A stretch of 64,000 bases of DNA from Ascarosepion bandense (GCA_037127315.1 JBBBDQ010000192.1:4105001-4169000); one strand, 5' to 3'; positions 37,008 to 48,853 are shown, numbered from the stretch's first letter. The notes: generated by a model from the letters alone, not told the origin. A program made the numbers and translations.

Positions 37008-37720
37008 TTAGGTTGTCCCAAAAGTTTGTAAACACTTACAAAATGAGTATCTGGTCCAGCACAATCGAGACAAGCGATGGGTTCAGAAAGGGCAAGCGAC
37101 ACCATCGGTTCCAAAACAAGATCAATTCGGCAAGAAAGTAATGTTGTGCATTTGGTGGAACTTTGAAGGAATCATGCATTTTGAGTTGATTTCGAATGGT
37201 TGTGCCATCAGTGCTGAACTTTACTGTCAGCAACTTGAGCGGGTCTATGAAAAGTTGAAGCAAAGTACCCAGCTCTGATCAACCAAAAGCGTGCTTTGAT
37301 GCAGCAGGACAATGCCAAGCCATACAAGACCAAAGACAAATTTGAAGAGCTGGACAGTGTTGAGGTTCTGCCACATCCAGCCTACAGTCCTAATTGTGCT
37401 CCATCAGATTACAGCCTTTTCCGCTCAATGCAACACTTTCTGAAGGGCTGCCGATTCGACTCGTTTGATGAAGTCGAGGAAGCATGTCAAGAATTCTTTG
37501 ATTCAAAACCAGCTGAATGGTACTTTGACCAGGTCCGAAAGCTTGCAGATCGATAGCAAAAAGTCTTGGAAAATGATGGTCTTTATTTTGAGTAATGATT
37601 TTTGTTGTTTTTGCAAGTAAAATTTCAATTTTTTGCAAGTGTTTTCTGGTAACCTTAGATTACTTAGCGAGTAAAATTTAAATTTTTTGGAAGTGTTTAC
37701 TAACTTTTGGGACAACCTAA
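37008..37720 (+). mobile_element. mariner transposon, internally deleted
   Basis: Near-perfect terminal inverted repeats start TTAGGTTGTCCCAAAAGT at both ends (37008 and the complement ending 37720). TA duplications flank both sides (37006-37007 and 37721-37722). The interior keeps only the C-terminal half of a mariner transposase. The well-kept ends suggest a younger insertion than most of the window. Confidence 0.93.
37065..37555 (+). pseudogene. mariner transposase, C-terminal part
   Basis: Reads KKVMLCIWWNFEGIMHFELI, then a frameshift near 37262, then ALMQQDNAKPYKTKDKFEEL and HPAYSPNCAPSDYSLFRSMQ. QQDNA and APSDY hold the second and third catalytic Asp of the mariner DDD triad. The N-terminal helix-turn-helix and the first Asp are deleted. 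It ends QVRKLADR and a stop at 37555. Confidence 0.9.
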
Positions 37721-38186
37721 TATACTGAAAATCTATTTGTAAATTTTATAGCACAAGAGAATTCATTAAGTAATATCTTATTTTACTTCATAAAGCGCCC
37801 ACCCAATTAAAATTTCATAAATTTGTAATAAATGTCTAAAAAGAAACTTGTTGGGAATTGGGCCAAATAAGGAACATGGATGAAATTCCAGTAAAATTGG
37901 ATTTAAAACTTCTTTAACATTCCCAACTGAAATGAAGATTATGCCAAAAAGTAGATTATTTGCATCTTTGTACTGGCTTTACTTTAAATTAATTTATTAA
38001 AGCAATAAAAGCAGACATTAAAAAGACAGAACAAAAATATATATTACTGTAAATTGGTATGGTAATATAACAAAATATAAGGATTAAAAACAACTAAATC
38101 AGTTTACTGGTTCCCTCTCAGCAGAGCAAATACTGAAAACAAGAAAATGTGTACAGTAACTAAAAAAATATACAAACTCTGGTTTA

Positions 38187-38760
38187 ACAAAGATTAACGA
38201 AATGGTTACAAACAACTGACAATTTGAAATTATTTGTTTGAACATTATTTTTGATCAATACTTGTATTTAAGTAGATATTCTGTTTATAATCAAACTGTA
38301 TATATATTTATTTATATTGGGCTGATTATTTATGAAAAATTTTGAAGAAAATGTGTCATTCAGCAGGATTCAAACCTGCAACCCCTATCAACATAGGAGA
38401 AGCCACCAATTGATCTGGCACATCTTAGACCTCTCGATCAAGACTGACCAACAGGCTAAACCAAGTCAAATCAAGCCTATATAACACAATTTTCAATTCC
38501 CACAAATAACCATATCTGCACTGAAATGTATCGTAAAGTCAACAAACGTAAACAAACAATGTTACAGAAATTAACGAAGATTAATGAAATGGTTATAAAC
38601 AACCAACAATTTGAAATTATTTGTTTGAACATTATTTTTGATCGAATCCTGCTGAATGACACACATTTTTGTAACAAATTTATCGTAAATAATCAGCTCG
38701 GTAAAAATAAATATATATGCTGTTTAATGTTCAAACAAATAATTTCAAATTCTGCTTTAA
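38187..38760. repeat. Nested direct and inverted repeats around the tRNA-like SINE
   Basis: acaatttgaaattatttg begins a block at 38218 and again at 38605 (direct), and its complement occurs at about 38730-38757. The SINE body (minus strand, 38368-38285) matches 38644-38730 on the plus strand, starting gaatcctgctgaatgacaca. The region is therefore a set of broken copies facing each other. Confidence 0.65.
38280..38448 (-). mobile_element. tRNA-headed SINE-like repeat
   Basis: On the minus strand 38448-38354 folds like a tRNA-Leu. The acceptor ends are GTCAGTC and GAATGAC (6 of 7 pairs). The D-arm is ATC...GAT within GATCGAGAGGTCTAAGATG, and the T-arm GCAGGTTTGAATCCTGC is perfect. The anticodon loop GATCAAT lacks U33, so it is not a working tRNA. 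The sequence continues as an AT-rich body to about 38280. The body plus T-arm end recur inverted at 38644-38730. Confidence 0.7.
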
Positions 38761-38769
38761 TATTTAAAG

Positions 38770-40230
38770 CCTAAATACCTTCAAGCCTACCAACCACCTC
38801 TTCCTCTTAGAGAGAGATAGGTCGAAGCTCTTAATGTATGCTGATTCCAAAATATTCAAGTGATAACCAGTGTTAGCCTTACTCAACACTGAACATGTCT
38901 AGGTTACAAGACTGAGTGCAATGCAGGTTTTTTTTTATTCAAATGTTCAGTTATTGCTGAACTAAATATATTAACTATGTTAGCATTAAACTGGCATCTG
39001 AATTTATAAATTACAGAAATAATATGATGGATAGGCATAACATCCTTTCAGATCAGTTTCAGCATCAAAACCGAAATTGATAGAAAAATAATTTCTTACA
39101 CCAACTGAAATTTACTTGGCAAATCTCTCACTCACCTCGCTTATCACAAATAAACAATACACTTCTAGAGACCACTCGGCCTAGGCTTGAGAAATAGTTG
39201 CATGTTTTTTCTGATGCTGGACTCCACAATATCCAAAGAGTAACCATTCTCACATAGAACTATCCTAATAAATTTAATTTCTGAATCTAATTTAGTTACT
39301 GAGCATATGACCAAGGCTTAATGAATGAGGGTTTTAATCGAATAGATTTTCAGCCATTTAGAACAGAAGGATCCTACTGGGTATATAAACCCATAAAGGC
39401 TGGTTTTTGGTACATTGATTAAAAAAAGAAGAAAGACCACTGTTCTCCTTTTCTCATGTGAAATGGGATGGTGGGTACAATGTATAATGTACAAATGGGA
39501 TGGATACAATGCTTGATGAAAAGCCCCAGTCTCAACCTCATTTTCAAACACAAAAGGTACTATATACATATCTGACATAATACCTTATTCTTCAATAAGA
39601 ACAGGTAACTTACTCATGAAAACCAACAAATATATTGGCCATAATTCATTTATGAAACAAAGTGAAATTACTTAGTTTAGTGATTCATGGATAATAGTTA
39701 ACTGATGATATTTTATAAATAACAATCAAAGCCAAGAAACCAGCTATCAGGAAAATTAAATATTAGCAAATGAATAGTAAAAAGTACAACTGATGTTTTT
39801 TTTTCTTTTAAGATTTTCAATATGTACTTTCATTGAGTTATTTGACCAGTTTCTTTCTCCTTGCAATACAGTAATTTACTGATGACAGCTGAATCCAGAT
39901 ATTTGAAACCAAGTTCACAAACAAAATTGTTATTAGAAGTACATCTTAAATCAAACACACAACACAGAATCAAGAGTTTATAATAAAAGATACACTTATA
40001 AATTTTTCAAGACAGACTGAAATAAATTTTTATGAAGAAGAGATAAAAGTACAGAATGAAAATTATTCTTTATTAATGCCAGTAAGACTGAATATTTAAA
40101 AAGAGAAAACAGATTTTATAAATCTATAATTTTCATAAAGATTTGTAACAATAATCAACATCCCATTGAAATATTCCAATATTTTGAATTTATTTTCTTT
40201 CATGGTAAAAAACTTTTCTAACAAAGATTT
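38770..40230. other. Intron sequence without recognisable features
   Basis: AT-rich DNA. Short open pieces on both strands look random. No repeat shared with the rest of the window was noticed. Confidence 0.5.
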
Positions 40231-40235
40231 TGTTG

Positions 40236-40302
40236 GGATGTGTAAATTTCGTAGGATACTACATGATTCTCCTTTACATGGTACCTGAGGTTCACTCTAT
40301 GG
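40236..40302 (-). repeat. Truncated short Gypsy LTR
   Basis: gatgtgtaaatttcgtagga onward matches the 85-bp LTR at 28746-28830 for about 65 bp, then is cut by a T-run that is the poly-A end of LINE copy A on the minus strand. Confidence 0.65.
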
Positions 40303-40714
40303 ATTTTTTTTTTTTTATATAATCATTTCACCTCAAACAAAACAGAAAAACATGATACGAGGGTTGTCTGGGAAAAGATGAGAGTCAAGGAGATAAGAGA
40401 TGGCAATTGACATTGCATTTAAATTCTTGGAGATTGTAGCTATCAGGGAAGCAAGTATACAGAAGGGAATTCCACAGGCAGGAAGTGTGAGAAAAGAAGC
40501 TGATAGAGTAGAAGCATTAGTTACTTTTGATTGGTTTCACTGCAAAAGGGTGGGACCTAGTTGCTAGTCTAGTGGCTCAAGTAAATTCATGCAGAGGGGT
40601 GCACCAGAGAGCTAAGCTCACCGAAGCAGAAACCGTAAAAGTATTTGTAGAAGAGACAGAGGGAAACCACATTACATCAATGAGAAAGTGGCTGGAGTTG
40701 AGCTACCAGGTTGG

Positions 40715-41530
40715 GATTGATTATATTGCAGATTCTATGTTGAATTTTGTCAAGAACCCCAAAAGGAATAGCAGGGGCAGCCAACCAGATGTGACAGCAG
40801 TATACAATGCACAGGCAGATGGTAGATTTATGTACAGGATGGATTCAGAAGAGAGAAACTTCCTGGCCCTACACAGTGAACTGACCTTCCTAGGAGTAGA
40901 TTTAGCCATGGATTCAATGTAGTCATTCCACTTGAGGTTGGCTGAGAGAGTTAGGCAGAGGAGGTGCAATGTTTTGCTTTCAGGGAGACTAAGCTGATCC
41001 ATGCTGCTGTGGGGTAGGAGATTTTGTCTATGGTAGTTAAAGGATAGCAGCTTCATTTTGAAAGCATTAAAATTTATGAGCCATTTCTTACCCACCTCCT
41101 TCAATCACAGATTGGAGGTTCTTTCCAAGATCAGCAGCGAGGTTTGCTTTTTCAGCCTCAGCAGATTTCTTATCGAGGTGAGAGTAAATAATGGTGTCGT
41201 CAGTGTAGATGCCTACTTGGGATCTGATTACATTAGGGAGATCATTAATGAAGATTAGAAAAAGCATATTACCTAGAATAGAGCCTTGAGGGACACACAC
41301 GTTCATATGCCCATTCAATACTACTTTCATTATGTGATTTGAAAGGAACGACTGGATTAGATCAAACAAGTATCCAAGTTATACTATAGCCCTGTTGCTT
41401 GCGTAGAAGGCCAGCATGCCACACACTGCAAAATGCTTTGGAGATATCTAGGGCAACAGCTTGAGCTTTGCTATTCTTATCGAGAACCTAGTGTGTGTAT
41501 ATATGTGTGTGTGTGTGTGTATATGTATAC

Positions 41531-41565
<35 letters not shown>

Positions 41566-41601
41566 CTAGGTTCTCAATAAGAATGGCAAAGCTCAAGCTG
41601 T

Positions 41602-41670
<69 letters not shown>

Positions 41671-42975
41671 GAGTGATGGTCATTAGCATATCAGCAGTAG
41701 ACCTGGTAAAGCAAAAAGCATATTGTATATTGGAGAAGGGTTTGTGGGCTGTGAGATGTTGAACCACTTCAGCATTGATAATAGCCTCAAACATATTACC
41801 AAAAATTAGTAGAAGGCTGATAGGGCAATAATTACAGGGGTCTAAGGGTTCTCCAGAGTTCTTAAATACAGGAACCACAGAGGAAGATTTCCAGCAGGCA
41901 GGAAAGCAAAAAGCAGAGAGGAAGTAACTGTAGAGTTTGGAGAGGACAGTTCATGGGCACATTTCTTCAAGACAATGATTGGAATTCCATCATCTCTGCC
42001 TTGTGAGGGTCAAGCTTTGAAATTATGTTGGAGACCAGTGAGAGAGTAATGTGAATGTCACTCAGTTGAGCCTCTGTTCTAGGTAAGAAATTGGGTGCGG
42101 ATACCCCAGAGGAATGTAATGTTGAGTTGGTGACGAATCTGCAAGCAATGCACTCGGCCTTGTTCACTGAATATGTGAGGAGCTCAAATTTATTGATTAA
42201 GTGGGTGATTGAGATCTTGCTTTTGTTTAACACATTTTTACATAGACACAAGTAGTCTCTGAAGCTGAACTTGTGGAATGCTATATGCTGCTTCATTCTG
42301 TCAGCAAACAACAGCTTAGCATCATTTTGCACTCATTATGAGCAGAGGCAAAAAAGGCATCTATTATGGCCAAATATGTGGCTCTGATAAAGCCAGAAGA
42401 AGTGATTCCTGTGGGCAATGGCAGCTGAGAAAGCAGTGGAGAACTAGGGGGACAAATGGGGTTTAAATCATTACTTCCTGGTTGGAATGATACTAGCTTT
42501 ACCCGAAGAGGAGACCTCAGATACACAGTTTTCAACTGGATGACTAAAAACTTTGTTCCAAGGGACATCACACAGGAAATTGTGGAACGACTCCCAGTCT
42601 GCTCTTTGGTAGCAGTAAGATATTCTGGTGGTTGGAGGTTCCTAGAGGGAAGAGGAAGTAGAAAGAGATATTAACAGAAACCACAGCATGATCAGAGTTG
42701 CCAAGAGAGCAAAGCTGCATGTCATGGCAAGAGTCAAGAATAGAAGTGAAACAGAGATCTTAGCAGTGAGTCAAGTCCATTAGAGTAATTAGAAAAACAC
42801 ATGGGGAAATCCACCACTTGTGTAAGGGATTGAGTGTCTGAAAAGCTCATGGTATGGACATCAGTAACATCTGAGTTTTCCAGTCACTTGGCATGGTGGG
42901 CACTAAAGTCTCCAAACACAAATATGTGAGCAAACGGATGAGAGGAAATGGCCTTATTGTTTGAGATGCTGTCAA
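40715..42975 (-). pseudogene. LINE copy A, endonuclease/RT ORF fragments
   Basis: Minus-strand pieces in order: GDFSAHHAK (endonuclease), a linker at about 42571-41967, VPVFKNSGEPLDPCNYCPIS (RT entry, 41878), LIQSFLSNHIMKVVLNGHMN and CVPQGSILGNMLFLIFINDL (41369-41220), VGIYTDDTIIYS (RT box, YADD changed to YTDD), and SLPESKTLHLLCLTLSANLK. Frameshifts and a microsatellite break the frame. Confidence 0.85.
41458..41675. repeat. Microsatellites inside an inverted duplication
   Basis: A 34-bp LINE piece (cttattcttatcgagaacctagt-like, about 41458-41492) is repeated inverted at about 41567-41601, around GT, AT and ATAC repeats. A second (GT)n(TA)n(CA)n tract follows at about 41600-41670. Confidence 0.85.
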
Positions 42976-42984
42976 GTACAAAAC

Positions 42985-45042
42985 AGATTCATTTTCATCT
43001 AGTTCTTTTAACTCATTTCCACTTTCTTCCAGGTTCTGTTTTCCCATCTTCTGTCTCCTCATTCTTTTTGTCACACTTCCACATCTTCAGACTCAATTCT
43101 GGTTCTAAATTGATCAGTGTGAGCTAATATTGATTGGCCCCTTTTTTCCTGTACAGTTGTGTTCTGCCTTTTTTGTAAGACAAACATTGCTCTTTCTGGC
43201 TCTGTCTCTGATTTTTTTTTTAGGAATTTTTTCCCATGTGACAAACAATGTGGTTATTGGGGCACTAATTTACTTGCTCATTAAAGCTGATGGGTTTTGC
43301 TTTCTATCTGCAGAAGGAACTATTCAACAGCTTAAAAGTAAATTTTTAAGTTATGCTTCTATATTCTCATTAAAAAGCCTTTAGTGCCATTTTCACTGTT
43401 TGAACCATTCTTTCTGCTATGTCATTTGATTATGGGTGATATGGTGACAATGGTCATAGGTACACTGTTTCTTACAAATATTGTTCTCAATGTTTGTTTC
43501 ATGGTGGCAACTTTCTTATCTCCTGCCTTTATTACTTCTGGATAACCCAAGAATGAGTCTAAGATTAAAAATAAAACAAATATCTCAAATGTGGGCATGA
43601 CCCATAGCTCATCTTTAGGCCATGTGTATAATTTGGTTTGTTAAATGTCTTAATTTCTGTACATTTGGAGCATCTTATGTGTTCTTCAATAGCTTTAGAA
43701 TATCCTGGCCACCAAGTTTGCAGTATAAACCTCCTTTGTGTCACTGTGACACCGCAAAATCATTGTGCACACTTACTATTGCATCTGCATTATACATAAT
43801 GCCTTTCTCTACTGTTAACCTATGTCTTACTTCCTTGAAATGTCTTTCTGCTATAGTGCAGTTACTGCACATATTCTTTCTTATGCGTATTTTCCTTAGT
43901 ATCAAGTCTTGTTGGGTTTCTATGCTGAGTGTTTTGTGGTATAATACACCAGTTTCCACCCATTGCATGGAAATTTTCACATTCCTATCCATTTTTAATC
44001 TGAAATCTTATTCTTGATAAGGCATCCACATGAGGAATGGTGCTTCCTTTAACATACATAATGTCAAACTCAAATGCCATGATTTTAATGGATTACCTTA
44101 AAATCTTTTACAACATTACCCTTGGTAACTCATTTTGCAGATTGAATAAGAATTCCAAGGGCTTGTGATATGATTTTAACAGGATATTTTTACTTAAAAA
44201 GAAATTCTGTGCTTTCTTCACGACTATGCCCAATGATTCCCTTTCTATATTAGAATAATTACATTCTGTTGACAACAATTTTCTGGAATTGAGTGACTCC
44301 TGTGATATAATAGCCACAATGACATGTTCACTTGCATCAGTCATTAAAGTGACTTCTTTTTTGGAGAGAAAGATTTTTATTATCAGCTTACTCGTCAAAG
44401 CCCTTTTTGACTATTTTGCTTCTGTGTCTATGTGAATTTGTTTTTTTTAAGCATTTTCACAAATGGTTCAATGAGTATATATATCTAAGATATCTGTCGT
44501 GGACATTATTTAGTCCTAGGAAAAATTTCAATTCTTTCTTGTTCATGGGCTTTCACTACTTTTGCAAGCTTGTTTGTTAACCTCTTGTCAGAAGATATTC
44601 CTTCTCTAGATACTTGATATCCTATTTGGGAGTTTTTTTTTACAGTCTATCCCTGTTTATCGTCATGCCTGCCTGATTTAATCTCCATAAGACTTGTTCT
44701 AATTTACATTTTATTTTTCCTTGGTACAAGGTCCTATGCATATATCATCTTGATATATTATTAGGTTCTCCACTTTCCCCAATAAGATCTTCTCAATAGC
44801 TCTCTGAAAAATACGACTTGCCATTATAATTCCAAAAGGCAGATGAGTCCATCTTACTAATTCCAATAGTGTATTTACTGTAGTAATCTCCTAAATTTGT
44901 CATCTATTTCAATTTGCTTATATGCTAATTTGAAGTCAATCTTTGCAAAATGCTTCATGTTTAATCGTTCATGACTGGCAGTTTTAATACTTGGTAGAGA
45001 AAATCTATCCAAACATATCTGATGGTTAACCCAAATTTTGTA
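42985..45042 (-). mobile_element. Gypsy fragment, copy 2
   Basis: Related to 28746-31600. The minus-strand order is an RT remnant (about 45040-44700), RNase H (44398-44108: VTLMTDASEHVIVAIISQES and HKPLEFLFNLQNELPRVML), a linker/integrase zinc region (43992-43741: VETGVLYHKTLSIETQQDLI) and an integrase tail to about 42990. It lies between LINE copy A and LINE copy B. The RNase H TDAS motif is intact here, but flanking frames are broken. Confidence 0.82.
43741..44398 (-). pseudogene. Gypsy copy 2, RNase H and integrase N-terminus
   Basis: VTLMTDASEHVIVAIISQES, LLSTECNYSNIERESLGIV and NILLKSYHKPLEFLFNLQNE are RNase H. After a broken linker, MCSNCTIAERHFKEVRHRLT and EKGIMYNADAIVSV lie just before the integrase core. 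It has the same order as the fragment at 28.7-31.6 kb. Confidence 0.78.
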
Positions 45043-45315
45043 ATTGGCAGTTTCCTGGTTGCTGCTTCCGACTGGTAATTAGGAGCCCGAACTCTTGCGT
45101 AGCGTCTTGAGAGGCTGCTCTGATCAACAGTTGAATAATATCAGGGTTCCTGTAGTGCCATTTTGCATGGACGGGCGTCCCTGCATGAATTTCCGATGGG
45201 CAACGCCGAGGCCACATTATGCTGCAGGCGGCGCCATTCACCATCCTTCACCTGCTGCAATTAACGACCATCTGACCCTACTCTAGACCTCTCTCTATCC
45301 ACAACTATAACCAGC

Positions 45316-46335
45316 ATGAAATTAAACAAACAAAATAGCAAGCCTAAACCAGCTCATCATAAATTGCCCAAACCTATCTGCGTTTCCTTCACAAATATAC
45401 GAGGTATTCGCAGTAACTTTAATAGTGTAGAATCATTCCTTCTAACTAACTCACCCGATATCTTAGCTATATGTGAGACTAACCTTGACCCTTCTATCCC
45501 CTCTTCGGAGCTGTTTGTTCCTGGTTACCTTCCCCTCTTCAGGAAGGACTCCAATGTCCATATGCATGGGCTTGGTGTATATGTCAGCGAACAACTCCCC
45601 CTAGCCAGGGTCAGATCTCTTGAATCCCTTGATCATTCCTTCATGTGCTTCCGCCTCTCACTTCTAAGCTCGGTTAGCTATCTCTTCTCCCTCTACCGCT
45701 CCCCCTCCTCCTCTGACTGTACGGTACTTTATTGCATCACTACTAATATCGACAGGGCCATTTCTTCTCACCCATCTGCCCATATATTTGTGTTTGGCGA
45801 TTTTAACACCCACCACACCAAGTGGCTTGAAAACTCAGCCACCGACCTTGCTGGGATCCGCACCATGTACTTTTCAATAACCCAAGCTCTAACGCAAGTG
45901 GTGGACTTCCCCACGCGTTTCTCTAAAAACCCTAACGGAAGGGACTCTTTACTCGACCTTTGCTTTACCTCCATCCCAGACTCCTGCACTACCAGGCAAC
46001 TGCCTCCTCGGAAACTCTGACCACACCGTAGTCTCCGTCAACATCTCAATCCGCACTAACTCTACCCAAGAAAACCAGACCAGCAGAATATCATACTGCC
46101 ACCAAAGAGCAGACTGGGACTCGTTCAGAGACTTCCTCTGCAACGTCCCCTGGAACAATGTCTTCGATCTTCCTGTCGAAGACTGTGCCTCCGAAGTCTC
46201 CTCTTGGGTTAAGGCTGGCATCGATGCTTTTATCCCGACCAGGACATTCCAACTAAAACCAAATTCATCCCCCTGGTTCTCACCTGCTTGCTCGGCCGCC
46301 ATTGCCCACCGGAACCATTTCTTCCGGCTCTATTG
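45316..46335 (+). pseudogene. LINE copy B, APE-type endonuclease
   Basis: Starts MKLNKQNSKPKPAHHKLPKP. ICVSFTNIRGIRSNF, LAICETNLDPS, FVFGDFNTHHTKW and, after a one-base frameshift near 45985, GNSDHTVVSVNI are the successive endonuclease motifs (N, E, GDFN, SDH). Linker SPWFSPACSAAIAHRNHFF ends in a stop at about 46335. The endonuclease nicks target DNA to prime reverse transcription. Confidence 0.88.
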
Positions 46336-46345
46336 AAGCTGCTCG

Positions 46346-48204
46346 TTGAACCAAAACAGGCGCCTTTTCGCCTCAGCACGGAACAACTGTAAAAAAGTAC
46401 TGAACGAAGCTAAGAGGGCATTTGCTACCAGAATTAGGCAATGCATAGCATCCTCTAAGTTTGGTTCCAAAGATTACTGGTGTCTCTGCAAAAGCGTGCT
46501 CAGCAGGAACAAGACTTCAATACCCCCACTAATCAATGACTTTGAAGTTCTCACCTACCCAGCGGACAAGGCTGAATGCTTTGCCCGTAGATTCTCAACC
46601 AATTCGACACTGGACTCGTTAGGAATACCTACACCAGACTTCCCACCCAGAACTAAGGCTCAACTAAATAACGTCCACATTACACCCTCACTTGGTCGCC
46701 AAGATAATTGCACAACTTGACCCACACAAAGCGAGTGGCGGTGACAGAATCCCAGTCATAGTACTGAAGAAATGTGCCCCAGAACTCTCCTCTGTCCTCT
46801 CTAAACTCTATAACCTCTGCCTATCTGCTTCCTGCTTTCCTGCCTGTTGGAAGTCCTCCTGTGTAGTTCCTATATTTAAGAATTCTGGCGAACCCTCAGA
46901 CCCCGCCAATTACCATCCTATTAGTCTCCTTGCGATCTTTGGCAAAGTTTTCGAAGCCATTATCAACACTGAGGTGATTCAGCATCTCACGGCCAACAGG
47001 CTTCTCTCTGACAAACAGTACAGGTTTCGCTTCACCAGGCCTACTGCTGATATGCTAACGACCATTACTGAGTACATATACCAGGCACTTGACAAGAATG
47101 GTGAAGCCCGAACCATTGCCTTGGATATCCCCAAAGCGTTCGGCAGGGTCTGGCATGCTGGCCTCTTGTGCAAACTGCGGAGCTACGGGATAACTGGACA
47201 TCTGTTTGACCTCATCCAGTCTTTCCTCTCTAACCGCACATTGAAGGTGGTATTAAATGGGCATGCCTCCCAAAACTACCATACGAACGCGAGCGTCCCT
47301 CAAGGTTCTATCCTAGGTCCCACGCTCTTTCTGATCTACATTAATCATCTCCCCGACGCCATTAGATCCCAAGTTGGCATGTATGCCGATGACACAACAA
47401 TCTACTCTTGCATCGATCAAAAACCAGGTGTGGACAACAAAGTGAACCTCGCTGCCGTACTTGAAAGGGACCTCCAATCCGTAGTGGCCTGGGGTAGGAA
47501 ATGGCTGGTAAATTTCAATGCCTCTAAAACAAAGCTGTTATCAACTAACCACCATAGACAATCGCATCTACCCCCTCATTAGCATGGGACAGGCTAGCCT
47601 CCCAGAGAGTAAAATACTACGCCTCCTTGGCCATACACTTTCGGCGGACCTCAAATGGAATGACTATATCGAATCCATTGCCAAATCTGCTGCTATGAAA
47701 GTCAGCTCCCTGTGCAGGGCCCGGAAGTTTTTCCCACCTGAATCTATTCTGCACATATACAAATCTACCATCTGCTCGTGCATTGAATATTGCTGCCATA
47801 TCTGGTCGGGTGCTCCTGCTGCTCTCCTTGGGCTTCTTGACAAAATACAAAGGAGGATCTGTAACGTGGTTGATACTGACTTGGCAGACCGGCTGCAACC
47901 ACTCTCTCACCAGCGTGATGTGGCTTCCCTGTGCCTCTTCTACAAGTACTTTCATGGCTTCTGCTCCGATGAGCTTAGATCACTGGTGCTGCCTAAGCAC
48001 GAATTTACACAAGATACTAGATTAGCAACTAGGTCCCACCCTTTTACAGTTAAACATATAAGATGTAACCGTAAATTCTACTCCAACAGCTTCTTTTCTC
48101 GCACTTCCCGCCTGTGGAACTCCCTTCCACAAGTCTGCTTTCCCGACGGCTACAATCTCCAGGTATTTAAATATAGGGTCAATAGACACCACCTATCACA
48201 CTAA
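46346..48204 (+). pseudogene. LINE copy B, reverse transcriptase and C-terminal domain
   Basis: RT blocks in order: GGDRIPVIVLKKCAPELSSV, PANYHPISLLAIFGKVFEAI, ARTIALDIPKAFGRVWHAGL, ASVPQGSILGPTLFLIYIN and VGMYADDTTIYSCID. The C-terminal part has SLPESKILRLLGHTLSADLK and LWNSLPQVCFPDGYNLQVFK, ending at 48204. Single-base frameshifts occur near 46690 (one G inserted) and 47570. KAFD has become KAFG. Otherwise it is well preserved, so this copy is younger than copy A. Confidence 0.9.
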
Positions 48205-48373
48205 CTCCCAATTATTCTCAGAACACTCTCATCTACCCAACCCTCATTCTCGGTATCCTTACCCGCCTATCACCCACCCTCTGACATTTCCTATATTTAA
48301 TCATCCTTTCTCCACTCTATATAGCCCCCTGCGCAGTAGTGGCAGTGACATGCCTTGCTCGGGGTGAAATGCT

Positions 48374-48378
<5 letters not shown>

Positions 48379-48423
<45 letters not shown>
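48379..48423. repeat. (TA)n microsatellite at the LINE tail
   Basis: About 22 TA units directly after the LINE 3' end. It probably grew from the element's A/T-rich tail. Confidence 0.95.
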
Positions 48424-48428
<5 letters not shown>

Positions 48429-48729
48429 ATCTGTGAGTGTGTGTGACTGTTCCCTATGCACGCCTACATTTTTAAGCTATGCCATTCAAATTTTCTAGAG
48501 ACACATATCTACAGGGAAGCCAGGTTGACACATACTTTTTGAGTTTTAAGTTTAGTAATTTTCCCATTCCACACTTTCTGGCCAATGGGGCCGATTCTTT
48601 ACGTTAGATCTTAGATGTTTTACGGAGCAAAGATGGTTGCTGAATTACGCCACAGAAATCAAATCACACGTGTCAAACGCAACTAAAATATTTTTTATTA
48701 AGAAAAAAAGCGAGTTCAAATCAAAAAAG

Positions 48730-48853
48730 GGCCCAAACTTAATAGAAACAAAATTTATCATAAAAAAAATAACAAAATTTGATCTTTCCTCCTAATAATA
48801 GCAAAAACATTTTGATGATAAAATTTTGTTTTTATTAAGTTTGAACCCTTTTA
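48730..48853. repeat. Inverted repeat with about 35-bp arms
   Basis: ggcccaaacttaatagaaac (48731 onward) pairs with the complement at about 48815-48853, which reads gttttattaagtttgaac-like on the plus strand. A third, single copy (ggccccaaactaaataaaaa) is at about 35169. Confidence 0.65.

Larger units (their letters stand above)
40303..42983 (-). mobile_element. LINE copy A, 5'-truncated
   Basis: The same non-LTR element as 45043-48378, in opposite orientation. It begins inside the endonuclease (AISSHPFAHIFVFGDFSAHH, about 42960-42900) and runs through RT to a poly-A-like end at 40303-40315, preceded on the minus strand by gaggtgaaatgatt. Loss of the 5' part is typical of LINE insertion. It is more decayed than copy B and contains a microsatellite hairpin (41458-41675). 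Confidence 0.85.
45043..48378 (+). mobile_element. LINE copy B, near full length
   Basis: This non-LTR element starts near 45043, where the Gypsy similarity ends, with a GC-rich 5' region. An endonuclease-RT ORF starts at 45316. The 3' end is tatatagccccctgcgcagt and ccttgctcggggtgaaatg (48318-48371), followed by a (TA)n tail. It lacks RNase H and ORF1. The C-terminal RRICNVVD...LWNSLPQVCFPDGYN segment is typical of CR1/Jockey-superfamily LINEs. The clade is uncertain. Confidence 0.87.

Noticed and set aside
38354..38448. Functional tRNA-Leu gene
   Set aside because: Stems are good, but U33 is missing, the anticodon stem relies on wobble pairs, and the body recurs as a repeat. It is better read as a SINE head.
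41433..41878. Open frames rich in Tyr-Ile and Thr-His repeats
   Set aside because: They are translations of TA and CA microsatellites inside LINE copy A.
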